60,923 bases of DNA, taken from Compostibacillus humi (GTDB lineage Bacteria; Bacillota; Bacilli; Bacillales; Amphibacillaceae). The translations under genes and the position numbers were made by a program. The notes beneath the pieces were generated by a model that saw only the letters and a program-made list of their open reading frames with translations, ran no database searches and had not been told where the DNA came from. Shown piece by piece: positions 23,752 through 33,630 of the stretch. The stretch's first letter is position 1, and every line of letters starts with the position of its first letter. Location: the NCBI RefSeq assembly GCF_014637175.1, contig NZ_BMEV01000012.1:1-60923 (forward strand). The letters are read 5' to 3'.

Positions 23752-24981
23752 TTATTTCGCTGCAAATAATTTGCATATTTCTACAATAACCTTTGTCGCT
23801 TTTTCCATATTATTTACCGAAATATATTCATATTTCCCGTGGAAGTTTTCTCCGCCAGTGAAAATATTAGGAGTTGGCAGTCCCATGAAAGAAAGCTGGG
23901 ATCCGTCGGTTCCGCCGCGAATTGGTTCAATAACGGGTGTGATGCCTAAGTTTTCCATTGCCTGGCTGGCAATCTCAACAATTTCTTTTACTGGCTCAAT
24001 CTTTTCCCGCATGTTGTAATATTGGTCTTTTAGCTGGAGTACCGCTGTACCTTCGCCATATTTTTCGTTTATTTCGGCAACAAATCGTTCTGCTGTTCGT
24101 TTTCGTTCTTCAAACTTATCCCGGTCGTGGTCGCGGATAATATAATGGACCTCGGTTTTTTCAACGTCTCCATGGATGGAAATTAAATGATAAAACCCTT
24201 CGTATCCTTCGGTATGTTCTGGAGCCTCAGCAGCTGGGAATTTTTGCACAAACTCCGCTGCGATTTTCCCGGCGTTCACCATTTTATTTTTTGCTGTACC
24301 CGGATGGACGCTGTTTCCGTTAAAAGTTACCTTCGCCTGGGCAGCGTTAAAACTTTCATACTGCAATTCACCGAGGGGGCCGCCGTCTACCGTATAGGCA
24401 AAATCAGCTTGAAACTTCTTTACATCAAATTTATGCGGGCCGCGGCCAATTTCCTCATCGGGGGTGAATGCTACACGGATTTTTCCATGTTTTATTTCCG
24501 GATGCTGAATCAGATAATGCATTGCTGTCATAATCTCAGCAATTCCGGCTTTATTATCGGCACCAAGCAAAGTTGTCCCGTCCGTCGTAATTAATGTATG
24601 TCCTTTATATTTCGCAAGTTCCGGAAATTCGTTTGGAGATAACACGACATTTAAGTCTTTGTTAAGAATGATATCTTCTCCATCGTAATTTTCTACGATT
24701 TGCGGGTTCACATTTTTACCGGTAAAATCTGTAGCCGTATCTAAATGGGCAAGGAAGCCAATCGTTGGCACTTCTTTATCCGTGTTGGCAGGGAGGGTTG
24801 CCATGACATAACAGTTTTCATCTACTTCCACTTCTTCCATCCCGATGCTTTTTAACTCCTCGACTAAGAGATTTGCTAAATCCCACTGTCCCGGCGTTGA
24901 GGGGGTCGTTTCCGACGCTTCGTTGGATTGGGTGTCAATTTTTGCATATGTTGTAAGCCGCTGGATCAATTCATCTTTCAT
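23752..24981 (-). CDS. pepT: peptidase T (aminotripeptidase)
   Basis: A 409-residue M20-family zinc aminopeptidase releasing the N-terminal residue of tripeptides in the cytoplasm. First-metal ligands are in [10 protein letters not shown] (His79, catalytic Asp81) and GADNKAG (bridging Asp); the catalytic Glu and a metal Glu are in TPDEEIGRG, and the last His is in [11 protein letters not shown]. The lid domain is inserted in the middle as usual. AAGGAGG precedes the ATG. Monocistronic. Confidence 0.95.
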   Translation of the reverse strand: MKDELIQRLTTYAKIDTQSNEASETTPSTPGQWDLANLLVEELKSIGMEEVEVDENCYVMATLPANTDKEVPTIGFLAHLDTATDFTGKNVNPQIVENYDGEDIILNKDLNVVLSPNEFPELAKYKGHTLITTDGTTLLGADNKAGIAEIMTAMHYLIQHPEIKHGKIRVAFTPDEEIGRGPHKFDVKKFQADFAYTVDGGPLGELQYESFNAAQAKVTFNGNSVHPGTAKNKMVNAGKIAAEFVQKFPAAEAPEHTEGYEGFYHLISIHGDVEKTEVHYIIRDHDRDKFEERKRTAERFVAEINEKYGEGTAVLQLKDQYYNMREKIEPVKEIVEIASQAMENLGITPVIEPIRGGTDGSQLSFMGLPTPNIFTGGENFHGKYEYISVNNMEKATKVIVEICKLFAAK

Positions 24982-25117
24982 AGAAAAAACCTCCTTATCG
25001 CTATGTTGAAAGTGCTTTTAATTATTCTACCACATCGTTCATTTCCTTTTGAATGATTAGCAGGAATCGGAGCGGGAAGAGCGAATTCATATAATAATGA
25101 AAGAGGAGGGGATATAC

Positions 25118-25957
25118 ATGGCGTTTACGGTAACGGCAGAAGAGCTTAAAAATGAGTTAGAACAAGGAACAAATGTCGTAATTATTGATGTCCGCTTTGA
25201 TTTGCAGGAACCGGAAGCGGGGAGAAGGTGGTATAAGGAAGAACATCTTCCGGGAGCGGTATATTTAGATTTAAATAAGGATTTATCGAGTAAACCTGTG
25301 AAACACGGGGGGAATCATCCTCTTCCGGACGAAGGACGATTTGCCAAGAGATTAGGAGATCTGGGGATTGACCGGGAGACGAAGGTAATCATTTACGACC
25401 AAGAGAATGACATGTACGCCTCCCGATGCTGGTGGCTTTTATATTATATGGGACATGAAGAAATGTATATTTTAGAAGGCGGATTTTCACGCTGGAAAGA
25501 GCTAGGCTACGAAACAACAGAACAAGTGCCGCATTATCCGCAAAAGCAATACAATGCTTCTGTCCGACCGGAGCTGGTTGCAACGATGGAAGAGGTAAAG
25601 GAAAAGATCCGGAATAAAAGGGCAATTTTAATAGATTCCCGGTCGAAAGAACGGTACTTAGGACTGGAAGAGCCGCTATACGAAAAAGCAGGCCATATTC
25701 CGGGAGCAAAACATTATTTTTGGAAAGACGTCTTTACCGAAGGGGGAAAATGGAAGGATCCCTCGGAACTGGAAAAGCATTTTCAAACCTTGCCAAAAGG
25801 AGAGGAAATTATTGTATCTTGCGGTTCCGGCGTATCTGCCTGTCCCAATTTCATAGCGCTAAAACTGGCGGGCTATGAAAAGGTGAAACTATATCCCGGA
25901 AGCTTTAGCGATTGGATTTCTTACGAGGAAAACGAAGTTGCAACAGGGGAAGAATAA
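25118..25957 (+). CDS. sulfurtransferase (two-domain rhodanese)
   Basis: A 279-residue protein of two tandem rhodanese domains, the first inactive and the second with Cys235 in SCGSGVSACP. The CGSGVSA loop fits thiosulfate or 3-mercaptopyruvate sulfurtransferases; which donor is used cannot be read from it. DVRFDLQEPEAGRRWYKEEHLPGAVYLDL and RYLGLEEPLYEKAGHIPGA are typical. The start is ATG at 25118, six bases after AGAGGAGGGG. It ends at a bidirectional terminator shared with the chemoreceptor gene. Confidence 0.9.
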   Translation: MAFTVTAEELKNELEQGTNVVIIDVRFDLQEPEAGRRWYKEEHLPGAVYLDLNKDLSSKPVKHGGNHPLPDEGRFAKRLGDLGIDRETKVIIYDQENDMYASRCWWLLYYMGHEEMYILEGGFSRWKELGYETTEQVPHYPQKQYNASVRPELVATMEEVKEKIRNKRAILIDSRSKERYLGLEEPLYEKAGHIPGAKHYFWKDVFTEGGKWKDPSELEKHFQTLPKGEEIIVSCGSGVSACPNFIALKLAGYEKVKLYPGSFSDWISYEENEVATGEE

Positions 25958-25975
25958 TGTACCGTTGCCGAATGA

Positions 25976-26010
25976 AAAATATCCCAAGCCTAAGAAGGCT
26001 GGGATATTTT
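25976..26010. terminator. bidirectional terminator, sulfurtransferase / MCP
   Basis: Arms AAAATATCCCAAGCC (25976-25990) and GGCTGGGATATTTT (25997-26010) pair with one bulged A; T-rich on both sides. Confidence 0.85.
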
Positions 26011-26018
26011 ATATTAAT

Positions 26019-27785
26019 TTAAAGCTTGAATACTTTTAATTCTGCTTTTAGCTGTTCCGCCAAGGCAGCTAAATCTTTTGCGTGATTTGCAACTTCATCC
26101 ATGGAACCGGCGGTTTGCTGTGCGGATGCCGATGCTTGTTCGACACCTGCTGCGGATTCTTCCGAAATAGATGCAATTCCTTCAATGGTTGTGTTCATCG
26201 AATTGCTGTTTTCATTAATCTCTTGCAAGTTTTCCGAGATGGCAGCAATTTTTTCTGCCATTTCAGAAACAGCCTGCTGAATCGTCGTAAACTTCTGGCC
26301 GGTTTCTTCTATTTGCCGTGTGCCTTCTTCTACTTCTTTATAGCCAGTTCCTAAGGAATCTACAACATGATTAATCTGAGTATTAATGGCAGTTACAATC
26401 GATGTAATTTCTTCTACTGAAGAAGAAACTTGATCCGACAGTTTTCTTACTTCCTCCGCCACTACTGCAAACCCTTTGCCGTGTTCTCCGGCTCTTGCTG
26501 CTTCTATAGCTGCATTTAAAGACAATAAATTTGTTTGTTCGGCAATGTCTTTAATGACTAAAACTAATTTTTGTATTTCTAAGGACTGCCTGTCTAACTG
26601 TTTCACGTTGTCCACCGATTGGGAGACAATGGAATCGATTTGTTTCATCTGCTTCACAGATTTTTCCATTAATACTTTTCCGTCGTCGGTCAACGTGAGT
26701 ACATGCCGCGAATTATTCTCGATGATTTGCCCGCTGTTTTCCGACTCCTGCACCATTTGGACAAATTCACCCATTTTTTCCGACAATTCAGATGCGCCGT
26801 TTGCCTGCGTTTCTGAACCGGCTGCCAGCTCTTGCATCGTATTGGCAATTTGTTCATTGCCCTCTTTTACTTCCGATGATGCAATCGTTAACTCTTCGCT
26901 CTTTTGGGCGAGGGAGTTACTTGCATCAATAACTTTTGATAAAATTTGATGGATATTATCTTTCATTTGATTAATTGCGGTGGATAGCTGGCCAACCTCA
27001 TCTTTGCCTTGATACTGAATTGCAGGGACGTTTAATTTCCCGGCGGCGACATCCTTCGTCACTTCAACTAATTGGTGCAGACTGCGGGAGACTCTCCTGC
27101 TTATTAAGAACATCAGCAATAACCCGATGACAATTGCCACTAAATTGACAGTCAGCAGCAATAAAGAAATTCCGTTCATTCTTTCAGTTGTCGAATTAAT
27201 TAATGCTGCTTCTTCTTCACTGACGATATCCATCAATTCCCTGACGTTTTCAATAATATCTGTACGTACAATAGTGGATGACTTTCTGCTTACGTTTGCC
27301 AGCAAAGTATCTTCATTATTGACATGTTGGATAATTTTTTTGATAAAACTGGAATGAATAATGCTTGTCATGGAACGGATATCTTCTAATAATTCCTTTT
27401 CTCTGTCTGTATTTGCTTCAGCAAGCAGCTTGTCCACCAGCTGAACAATCTCTTCTTGCTGCTGTTCAAATTTCTTTTCAAACGCTTTATCCCCGGAATT
27501 AATATAATCAGCGATATCGATATCCCGGGTTTGAATGGCGGTAGCTAATCTGGACATGTTCCGGACCCGTTCACTCTGACTATGAATCTCGGCAATATCA
27601 TTCTTTCCGATATTTAATTGGAAGAAAATAATTAGCGTGGCAATGACAAACAGGATATTAACAATAAGCAAAGCAGCTCCAAATTTATAGCCGATTTTTA
27701 AATTTTGAAAAGAAAATTTTGTTCCTTTTTTAAATTTTGTTCCTTTTTTCTTTAGATTGTTTTTCCCCCGTGTTTTAATCTTCAT
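26019..27785 (-). CDS. methyl-accepting chemotaxis protein
   Basis: A 588-residue chemoreceptor. A basic N-terminal tail (with a duplicated GTKFKK) precedes TM1 (about 33-55); a roughly 150-residue, mostly helical extracellular domain, TM2 (about 207-229), HAMP (about 230-283) and a long coiled-coil signalling domain follow. The highly conserved tip reads [21 protein letters not shown] then [12 protein letters not shown]. Gln/Glu-rich helices flank the tip as methylation regions. The ligand is unknown. It probably reports to CheA/CheW through the tip. It lies downstream of the HD-hydrolase gene on the same strand without a visible terminator between them. Confidence 0.95.
   Translation of the reverse strand: MKIKTRGKNNLKKKGTKFKKGTKFSFQNLKIGYKFGAALLIVNILFVIATLIIFFQLNIGKNDIAEIHSQSERVRNMSRLATAIQTRDIDIADYINSGDKAFEKKFEQQQEEIVQLVDKLLAEANTDREKELLEDIRSMTSIIHSSFIKKIIQHVNNEDTLLANVSRKSSTIVRTDIIENVRELMDIVSEEEAALINSTTERMNGISLLLLTVNLVAIVIGLLLMFLISRRVSRSLHQLVEVTKDVAAGKLNVPAIQYQGKDEVGQLSTAINQMKDNIHQILSKVIDASNSLAQKSEELTIASSEVKEGNEQIANTMQELAAGSETQANGASELSEKMGEFVQMVQESENSGQIIENNSRHVLTLTDDGKVLMEKSVKQMKQIDSIVSQSVDNVKQLDRQSLEIQKLVLVIKDIAEQTNLLSLNAAIEAARAGEHGKGFAVVAEEVRKLSDQVSSSVEEITSIVTAINTQINHVVDSLGTGYKEVEEGTRQIEETGQKFTTIQQAVSEMAEKIAAISENLQEINENSNSMNTTIEGIASISEESAAGVEQASASAQQTAGSMDEVANHAKDLAALAEQLKAELKVFKL
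27714..27749. repeat. 18-bp tandem duplication in the MCP gene
   Basis: AAATTTTGTTCCTTTTTT occurs twice, at 27714-27731 and 27732-27749, without a gap. It encodes the repeated GTKF plus Lys residues in the cytoplasmic N-terminal tail of the chemoreceptor and keeps the frame. Such units can slip to alter tail length by six residues. Confidence 0.85.
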
Positions 27786-27853
27786 TGTAACTTCTCCTTT
27801 GCCTGCATCACGAATAAATTTTTTTGTTTTATATGCCCTTTAGTTATGTAATA

Positions 27854-28402
27854 TTAAGACGAAAACACCCTTTTCACAGCATCTTCGTATTCGTAAAAGT
27901 AAAAAGGGATGTCTTCCTCATTTAAGCCATGGTACATCGAGGCAGCAATCGATTCGTTATACCACTTCTGCTGCTCAAACCCTGCATTAAACTTTTCCCA
28001 GATGGAAGCGCCATATTGCTGCAGTCCTTTTTCTATTCCGAGCAAATTATCGAGTTTATCTGCGACGATTAAATATTTTATTTCTTTGCTGCTATTGTTT
28101 ACCGTTTGAATTGTATGCTGCTTTCGTTCTTTCCAGCTTTTTCCTTTGTCTTCCGTATGTGCCGAAACGAGATTGGCTACCGTCGGACCAAATAATTTTT
28201 CAATATCTTCTATATTATAAGGAGTATCCTCAACGATGTCATGCAAATAACCGGCACATATTAATTCTTCGGAAAAACCTGCTCGTTCCAAGTATTGTGC
28301 AACTTGAATCGGATGATTGATATAAGGTTCATTGGAGATTTTGCGAATTTGGCCTTTGTGGGCTTCTGTTGAAAATGCTCTTGCCTTTTCTTTCAAAAGC
28401 AT
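27854..28402 (-). CDS. HD-domain phosphohydrolase (SpoT/MESH1-like)
   Basis: A 182-residue single-domain HD hydrolase. His30 in NEPYINHP, the HD pair His54-Asp55 in YLHDIVEDT and a later Asp in VADKLDNL give the metal site. HDxxEDT with FGPTVANLV is typical of (p)ppGpp hydrolases of the small alarmone hydrolase type, so alarmone cleavage is a fair guess, though other nucleotides are possible. No synthetase or TGS domain is present. AGGAGAG precedes the ATG. It is followed by the chemoreceptor gene on the same strand. Confidence 0.8.
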   Translation of the reverse strand: MLLKEKARAFSTEAHKGQIRKISNEPYINHPIQVAQYLERAGFSEELICAGYLHDIVEDTPYNIEDIEKLFGPTVANLVSAHTEDKGKSWKERKQHTIQTVNNSSKEIKYLIVADKLDNLLGIEKGLQQYGASIWEKFNAGFEQQKWYNESIAASMYHGLNEEDIPFYFYEYEDAVKRVFSS

Positions 28403-28584
28403 CTCTCCTCAATTTCTAATTATATTTTATAAACAGTAATGAATAAATACTAGTAAAGCAATTGTTGTGAGACTGTATACCCATTATTATACAATAAGAA
28501 GTCCTTTTGAAAAGGCTTTACTTTCAAATTGCGTGAGAAATGGGTAAACTATAAACATATATTTTATTCGTGGAGGCATTCAAG

Positions 28585-29631
28585 ATGAAAAAAGAAATTA
28601 ATCAGCGAAAAACGGAGCATATCCGTCTCTGTTTGACAGGAAGAGTGGAAGGGGTTAATAAAACGACAGGGTTAGAAGGAATTGAATTTATCCATAATGC
28701 ACTGCCGGAAATTAACTTTCACGATATCGATATCCGAATCTCCTTTTTAGGCCGGGAATTAAAAGCGCCATTTCTAGTAAGTTCAATGACGGGAGGAACG
28801 GATCTGGCAATCACGATTAATCAAAACTTAGCGGTTGCTGCCGAGGAAAAAGGCTGGGCTCTTGCCATCGGTTCGACGAGAGCTTTTTTAGAAAGCGATG
28901 CTTATAAAGAGTCATTTCTTCTTCGCGAGCAAGCCCCTACAGCTCCATTAATTGTGAATTTAGGTGCGGTCCAATTGAACTACGGCTATGGTCCGGAAGA
29001 ATGTCAGCAAATTATTGATAAAACGAATGCGGACTCCATTGTTCTCCACTTGAACAGCTTGCAGGAGGCGGTACAAGATGGAGGAGATTTAAATTTCGAG
29101 AATTTGCTACCAAAAATCGAGAAAGTGTGCAAAACGCTGGAAGTTCCTGTTGGTGTCAAGGAAGTAGGTTTTGGCATTGATGGTACGGTGGCAGAGAAGC
29201 TTTACAATGCTGGCATTGCATATATTGATGTAGCCGGTGCAGGAGGAACTTCCTGGAGTCAAGTGGAAAAGCTGCGGTCACGCAACCCGTTAAAAAAGCG
29301 GGCAGCTGAGGCATTTAACAGCTGGGGAATACCGACGAAGGATTGTATTGTATCGGTACGGAGCAAGCTCCCTAATGTGCCGCTCGTCGCCAGCGGGGGG
29401 ATGAAAAATGGCATGGATGCAGCAAAGGCGATTACAATTGGGGCAGATATGGTCGGTTTTGCCCGTCATTTGCTAAAGGCTGCCACCGAGTCGGCAGAAG
29501 CGGTCATAGAAACGATGGAACAAATTGAATTAGAATTGAAAATGACAATGTTTGGTATTGGTGCGAAAAATATAACCGAATTAAAAAATACAAAACGTGT
29601 CAGTGTTATGGGGAAGTCATTGCTGGAATAA
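28585..29631 (+). CDS. fni: type 2 isopentenyl-diphosphate delta-isomerase
   Basis: A 348-residue FMN- and NADPH-dependent enzyme interconverting isopentenyl and dimethylallyl diphosphate for isoprenoid synthesis. Family motifs are RKTEHIRL at the N-terminus, LVSSMTGG, LAIGSTRAFL, NLGAVQLNYG, LHLNSLQEAVQDGGDL (Gln-containing active site), VKEVGFG and VAGAGGTSWSQVE. The start is ATG at 28585; TGGAGG precedes it by seven bases, and a GTG overlapping that site is rejected. It is a single gene with no visible terminator before the DsbA-family gene. Confidence 0.95.
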   Translation: MKKEINQRKTEHIRLCLTGRVEGVNKTTGLEGIEFIHNALPEINFHDIDIRISFLGRELKAPFLVSSMTGGTDLAITINQNLAVAAEEKGWALAIGSTRAFLESDAYKESFLLREQAPTAPLIVNLGAVQLNYGYGPEECQQIIDKTNADSIVLHLNSLQEAVQDGGDLNFENLLPKIEKVCKTLEVPVGVKEVGFGIDGTVAEKLYNAGIAYIDVAGAGGTSWSQVEKLRSRNPLKKRAAEAFNSWGIPTKDCIVSVRSKLPNVPLVASGGMKNGMDAAKAITIGADMVGFARHLLKAATESAEAVIETMEQIELELKMTMFGIGAKNITELKNTKRVSVMGKSLLE

Positions 29632-29770
29632 CAGGAATCTAATCCATGACATCTATTGCTTTATGTACAGAAACAGCCGTGATAAAATAGTGTAAAGCTT
29701 TTTCAAACGGTTGATGCTGCTTTTCGACTTTGCATCTATGTGCATTTTTAAACTGGAGGAGGTGCTGAAA

Positions 29771-30493
29771 TTGAAAATTGAAGTATGGTCAGACTTTGTT
29801 TGTCCATTTTGCTATATTGGTAAAAGACATTTGGAACATGCGCTGGAAAAATTCCCTCATCGTGATTCGGTAACGATCGAATATAAAAGTTTTCAGCTGG
29901 ATCCAAATGCCCGGCATATTCCAGGAAAAAGTTTCTATGAAACGTTTTCTGAATTAAAAGGGATGCCGTTAAATCAAGTAATTGCAATGAATAAACAAGT
30001 TGGTGAACAAGCGAAAAAGGTAGGACTCACGTACCGCTTCGATACGATGCAATATGCCAATACATTTGATGCCCATCGGGTGGCGAAATATGCGGAAACA
30101 GCCGGCAAAGGAAAGGAAATAACAGAACGGTTCCTTTTTGCCTACTTTACCGAGTCAAAATTAATCAGCGACCACGAAACGCTGGCAGACTTGGCGGAAG
30201 AGGTCGGGTTAGACCGGGAGGAGGTACTGAACGTACTGAAATCGAATAAATATACGCGGGAGGTCCGGGAAGATATTGATGTTGCCCGGCAAATCGGAGT
30301 AAGGGGAGTTCCATTCTTCGTTTTCAATGAAAAGTATGCTGTGTCTGGAGCCCAGCCGGAAGAAGTGTTTGTTCAGGCGCTGGAAAAAGTGTGGGAAGAA
30401 GAGAAGGAAAAACCCGCACTGCAGCCTTTAAATCCGAAACAGTCCGAAACATCCTACTGTACCGATGAAGGGTGCGAAATAAAAGAAAAATAA
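29771..30493 (+). CDS. DsbA-family (FrnE-like) oxidoreductase
   Basis: A 240-residue thioredoxin-fold protein with an inserted helical domain. The redox motif CPFC (Cys11, Cys14 in SDFVCPFCYIGKRH) lies right at the N-terminus and no signal peptide is present, so it acts in the cytoplasm. The cis-Pro is in GVRGVPFFVFNEKYAVSGAQ. This matches the FrnE-like group; the substrate is unknown. The start is TTG at 29771, six bases after GGAGGAGGTG. The tail has two further Cys (SYCTDEGCEIKEK), which could bind metal or resolve disulfides. Confidence 0.85.
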   Translation: MKIEVWSDFVCPFCYIGKRHLEHALEKFPHRDSVTIEYKSFQLDPNARHIPGKSFYETFSELKGMPLNQVIAMNKQVGEQAKKVGLTYRFDTMQYANTFDAHRVAKYAETAGKGKEITERFLFAYFTESKLISDHETLADLAEEVGLDREEVLNVLKSNKYTREVREDIDVARQIGVRGVPFFVFNEKYAVSGAQPEEVFVQALEKVWEEEKEKPALQPLNPKQSETSYCTDEGCEIKEK

Positions 30494-30504
30494 GTCGATG
30501 GAAT

Positions 30505-30530
30505 GCTGGCACATTTTGTGTCAGCTTTTT
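30505..30530 (+). terminator. terminator of DsbA-family gene
   Basis: Arms GCTGGCAC (30505-30512) and GTGTCAGC (30518-30525), 8 bp with one G-U, followed directly by TTTTT. Confidence 0.85.
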
Positions 30531-30563
30531 GTTTGGAATAAAGGCTGTTCATCTTAGTTTATA

Positions 30564-30628
30564 TTGACGGAACTTATAATTCTGTTATACTATTAATTGA
30601 CAACTAATTGATAATGAATATCATTCTT
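30564..30628 (+). promoter_or_regulatory. yclNOP promoter with Fur box
   Basis: TTGACG (30564-30569), 16-nt spacer, TATACT (30586-30591) is one promoter; TTGACA (30597-30602) with TATCAT (30619-30624) is a second, overlapping candidate. A Fur box GATAATGAATATCATTCTT (30610-30628) matches 15 of 19 bases of the consensus and covers the start region of either. Iron-replete Fur would shut the operon off. The rest of the 250-bp gap up to yclN holds nothing else I can support. Confidence 0.75.
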
Positions 30629-30746
30629 ATTTAGACTTATTCAAAGATAATAACTATTATTATTTACATTTCTATAACCCGATAATTTAGGCAATACACA
30701 CTTTGTTCAAACGTTTGTTTAAAATAATTAGTTAAGAGGCTTACAT

Positions 30747-31700
30747 ATGAGACTGTGGATGCTAATAATTGCAAGTGTTATCCTGTCATTTATTTCGCTA
30801 TTTGTCGGAGCCATCGACATTAGGCCGAGCGACTTGCTTGATTGGGGTTCCGATGAAACACAAATATTTTTAATCAGCAGAGTGCCGCGATTATTGGCAA
30901 TTATAATGGCAGGAGCAGGCATGAGTATTGCTGGTTTAATTATGCAAAGTTTAAGCAGGAATAAATTTGTTTCCCCGACGACAGCCGGAACATTAGATGC
31001 GGCTAAACTGGGAATTATATTGTCGATGCTGTTCTTTACAAACGCAACCTATATACAGCAAATTATTTTTTGTTTTATCTTCACCTTAATCGGGACATTA
31101 GTCTTTATGCAAATTTTGGATCGCATCAAATTTAAAGATGCTATTTTTGTCCCGCTGATTGGGATTATGTATGGAAACATCTTGTCTGCAATTACTACCT
31201 TTTTGGGATACGAAGCAAATATACTCCAAAATATTTCCTCATGGTTAATGGGGAGCTTCACTTTAGTTATATCCGGCCGCTATGAACTGCTGTACGTCAG
31301 TATTCCGGCCATTATTTTAGCTTATCTTTATGCGAATAAGTTTACGGTTGCCGGTATGGGGGAGGATTTTGCAAAAAACTTAGGATTAAGTTACAGGTTT
31401 GTGCTGAATCTCGGGCTAACCCTTGTAGCCATTATTTCTACATCGGTCGTCCTGACCGTCGGGGTAATTCCTTTCTTAGGCCTGATTGTACCTAATATCG
31501 TCTCTCTGTACTTGGGGGATAATTTGCGTAAAACAATACCGCATACGATGATTCTTGGAATTGTATTTTTATTAATCTGTGATATTGCGGGCCGTATTAT
31601 CATTCATCCGTATGAGATACCAGTCAATATTACCGTAGCAGTCATAGGAAGTGTAATTTTCCTCACTATGTTGTTTAGGGGCAGAGCATATGCGAAGTAA
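30747..31700 (+). CDS. yclN: iron-siderophore ABC permease (YclN type)
   Basis: A 317-residue FecCD-family permease with eight to nine membrane helices. RVPRLLAIIMAGAGMSIAGLIMQ is the family N-terminal signature, and GVIPFLGLIVPNIVSLYLG carries the cytoplasmic coupling Gly loop. Its order with the next two genes and the later binding protein equals YclNOP-Q, the petrobactin importer of Bacillus; petrobactin-type catecholate siderophores are the expected but unproven substrate. It overlaps yclO by 11 bases. Confidence 0.88.
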   Translation: MRLWMLIIASVILSFISLFVGAIDIRPSDLLDWGSDETQIFLISRVPRLLAIIMAGAGMSIAGLIMQSLSRNKFVSPTTAGTLDAAKLGIILSMLFFTNATYIQQIIFCFIFTLIGTLVFMQILDRIKFKDAIFVPLIGIMYGNILSAITTFLGYEANILQNISSWLMGSFTLVISGRYELLYVSIPAIILAYLYANKFTVAGMGEDFAKNLGLSYRFVLNLGLTLVAIISTSVVLTVGVIPFLGLIVPNIVSLYLGDNLRKTIPHTMILGIVFLLICDIAGRIIIHPYEIPVNITVAVIGSVIFLTMLFRGRAYAK

Positions 31701-32646
31701 TCAGACGAAAATCATATTTCTGGCAGTACTGGCAATCATTTGTATGCTCTTATACGGATTTTATGATATAAAAGGCGGCTTTGATTACGCATTTCCAAGA
31801 CGAGTCATTAAAATTGCGGCGATGGTTGTAACTGGAATTGCCATCTCCTATTCTACTGTTGTGTTTCAGACAATTACCCACAATCGGATATTGACCCCCT
31901 CCGTAATGGGGATGGACTCCATGTATGAAGTTGTTCAAACGTTGATATATTTCTTTGCGGGATCCATGTCGATTTGGGTAGTTAATCGATATTTAAATTT
32001 TGGGGCAGCAATCATTGCGATGGTCTTATTCGCCCTAATATTATACCGGTTTTTATTCCGAACCAATAAATATCCCATTTATTTATTGCTGCTGATTGGG
32101 ATGATTTTAGGGACACTGTTAGGCAGTTTTGTAACGTTCCTGCAAGTATTAATTGACCCGGTGGAATATCTCAGCTTGCAAACTCGATTATTTGCCAGTT
32201 TTACCAATGTGAAAGCAGAGCTTTTATATATTGCCATGGGTATTTTGCTAATCGCATTTATTTATGGTTTTCAGATTATGAGCAAATTGGATGTTATGTC
32301 ACTGGGCCGTGAAAACGCAATTAACCTTGGGATTAACTATGATCGGATGGTAATGAATATTTTAATCCTATCATCTGTACTCATTGCCACATCCACTGCT
32401 CTAGTTGGCCCTATAACATTTTTAGGCTTAATCGTAGCCAATCTGTCGTATCAGTATTTAGCCACACATAAACACTCAACATTGATTTTGGGTGCCAGTC
32501 TGATAAGCGTCATTGCGCTCGTTGGCGGACAGTTTCTTGCCGAACATATTTTTGAATTGCGTACGACCATTAGTGTCATCATTAATTTTGTAGGCGGTAT
32601 TTACTTCATTTACTTATTACTTAAAGAAAGTAGGTCTGCTGGATGA
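31690..32646 (+). CDS. yclO: iron-siderophore ABC permease (YclO type)
   Basis: A 318-residue FecCD-type permease, the second membrane subunit. It has about nine helices; FPRRVIKIAAMVVTGIAISYSTVVFQTITHNRILTP-like start features (split here: FPRRVIKIAAMVV, then SYSTVVFQTITHN) and VGPITFLGLIVANLSYQYL near the end are characteristic. It forms a heterodimer with the YclN product. It overlaps yclP by four bases. Confidence 0.88.
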   Translation: MRSNQTKIIFLAVLAIICMLLYGFYDIKGGFDYAFPRRVIKIAAMVVTGIAISYSTVVFQTITHNRILTPSVMGMDSMYEVVQTLIYFFAGSMSIWVVNRYLNFGAAIIAMVLFALILYRFLFRTNKYPIYLLLLIGMILGTLLGSFVTFLQVLIDPVEYLSLQTRLFASFTNVKAELLYIAMGILLIAFIYGFQIMSKLDVMSLGRENAINLGINYDRMVMNILILSSVLIATSTALVGPITFLGLIVANLSYQYLATHKHSTLILGASLISVIALVGGQFLAEHIFELRTTISVIINFVGGIYFIYLLLKESRSAG

Positions 32647-33410
32647 TTGAAATAAAGGAACTGACAAAACGATTTGGTAAGAAAAACGTTGTAGATAAAG
32701 TTTCATTAGAAATTCAGCCAAGAGCCATTACATCGATTATTGGTCCGAATGGAGCCGGAAAATCAACATTGTTATCCATGGTGAGCCGTTTATTAGACGC
32801 GGATACAGGTGAAGTATTGCTCGATCAACGAACAGTAAAAAAATGGAAATCCGAGGAATTTGCCAAACGGGTATCCATCTTAAAACAATCCAACTACACA
32901 AATGTCCGCATTACCGTTCGGGACTTGATTTCTTTTGGCAGATATCCATATTCGAAGGGACGTTTGACAGAGGAAGACAAAAAGCATGTAGAACAGGCAA
33001 TTGATTATATGAATTTACATGATTTGCAAGACCAGTTTATTGATGAATTGTCCGGCGGTCAAAGGCAGCGGGCATTTATTGCCATGGTTATTGCCCAAGA
33101 CACGGATTATGTATTGCTGGATGAGCCGTTAAATAATCTGGATATGAAACATTCAGTACAAATTATGAAAATTCTGCGCAAATTGGTGGATGAACTTGGC
33201 AAAACCGTTGTTATTGTACTGCACGATATTAATTTTGCGTCGGTATACTCCGATCGCATTATTGCTTTGAAAAATGGAAAATTAGTGAAGAACGGACCTA
33301 CGAAAGAAATTATTAACTCTGAATCACTCCGTGAAATATATGATATGCATATCCCGGTCCAAGAACAGAATGGCTGCCGGATTTGTGTATATTTTAATTC
33401 CCATGCTTAA
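32643..33410 (+). CDS. yclP: iron-siderophore ABC ATPase (YclP type)
   Basis: A 255-residue FepC-type ATPase. Walker A is GPNGAGKST (about 36-44), the Q-loop lies in ILKQSNYTN, the signature is LSGGQRQRAFIAM, Walker B is YVLLDEPLNNLD and the switch His is in VLHDINFA. It powers the YclN/YclO permease pair. It is the last gene before a 275-bp gap containing a hairpin, a possible short ORF and the Fur-boxed promoter region of the binding-protein gene. Confidence 0.92.
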   Translation: MIEIKELTKRFGKKNVVDKVSLEIQPRAITSIIGPNGAGKSTLLSMVSRLLDADTGEVLLDQRTVKKWKSEEFAKRVSILKQSNYTNVRITVRDLISFGRYPYSKGRLTEEDKKHVEQAIDYMNLHDLQDQFIDELSGGQRQRAFIAMVIAQDTDYVLLDEPLNNLDMKHSVQIMKILRKLVDELGKTVVIVLHDINFASVYSDRIIALKNGKLVKNGPTKEIINSESLREIYDMHIPVQEQNGCRICVYFNSHA

Positions 33411-33467
33411 TAATAAGAAGAGCCAGAGCATCCAACACCAAATGCCAATGAAATAGCCTTAGCCAAT

Positions 33468-33510
33468 CCTCCTGTTAATGAAGATAAAACGAAACGTTCA
33501 TAACAGGAGG
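33468..33510 (+). promoter_or_regulatory. hairpin sequestering an AGGAGG sequence
   Basis: Perfect 10-bp arms CCTCCTGTTA (33468-33477) and TAACAGGAGG (33501-33510) around a 23-nt loop that itself contains AACGAAACGTT. The right arm includes a full AGGAGG located eight bases before an ATG, and TTTTA follows. It may be the yclNOP terminator, an anti-Shine-Dalgarno device for the short ORF behind it, or both. Confidence 0.55.
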
Positions 33511-33518
33511 TTTTACTA

Positions 33519-33587
33519 ATGGGATATCAAACCAAATATGAAAGGAATCTTAGAAGGAAAATTTTCTTTATTTTTGTGCAAAATTAA
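33519..33587 (+). CDS. possible 22-residue leader peptide
   Basis: ATG at 33519 with a full AGGAGG eight bases upstream opens a 22-codon frame, MGYQTKYERNLRRKIFFIFVQN, ending in TAA at 33585. It is basic with a hydrophobic C-terminal third. It lies between yclP and the yclQ Fur box. The strong ribosome binding site argues for translation, but length alone cannot prove it, and no known family is recognised. Confidence 0.3.
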   Translation: MGYQTKYERNLRRKIFFIFVQN

Positions 33588-33630
33588 TATTGACGACATC
33601 GCTGTGCCGTCATATAATGAAGATGCCTAT

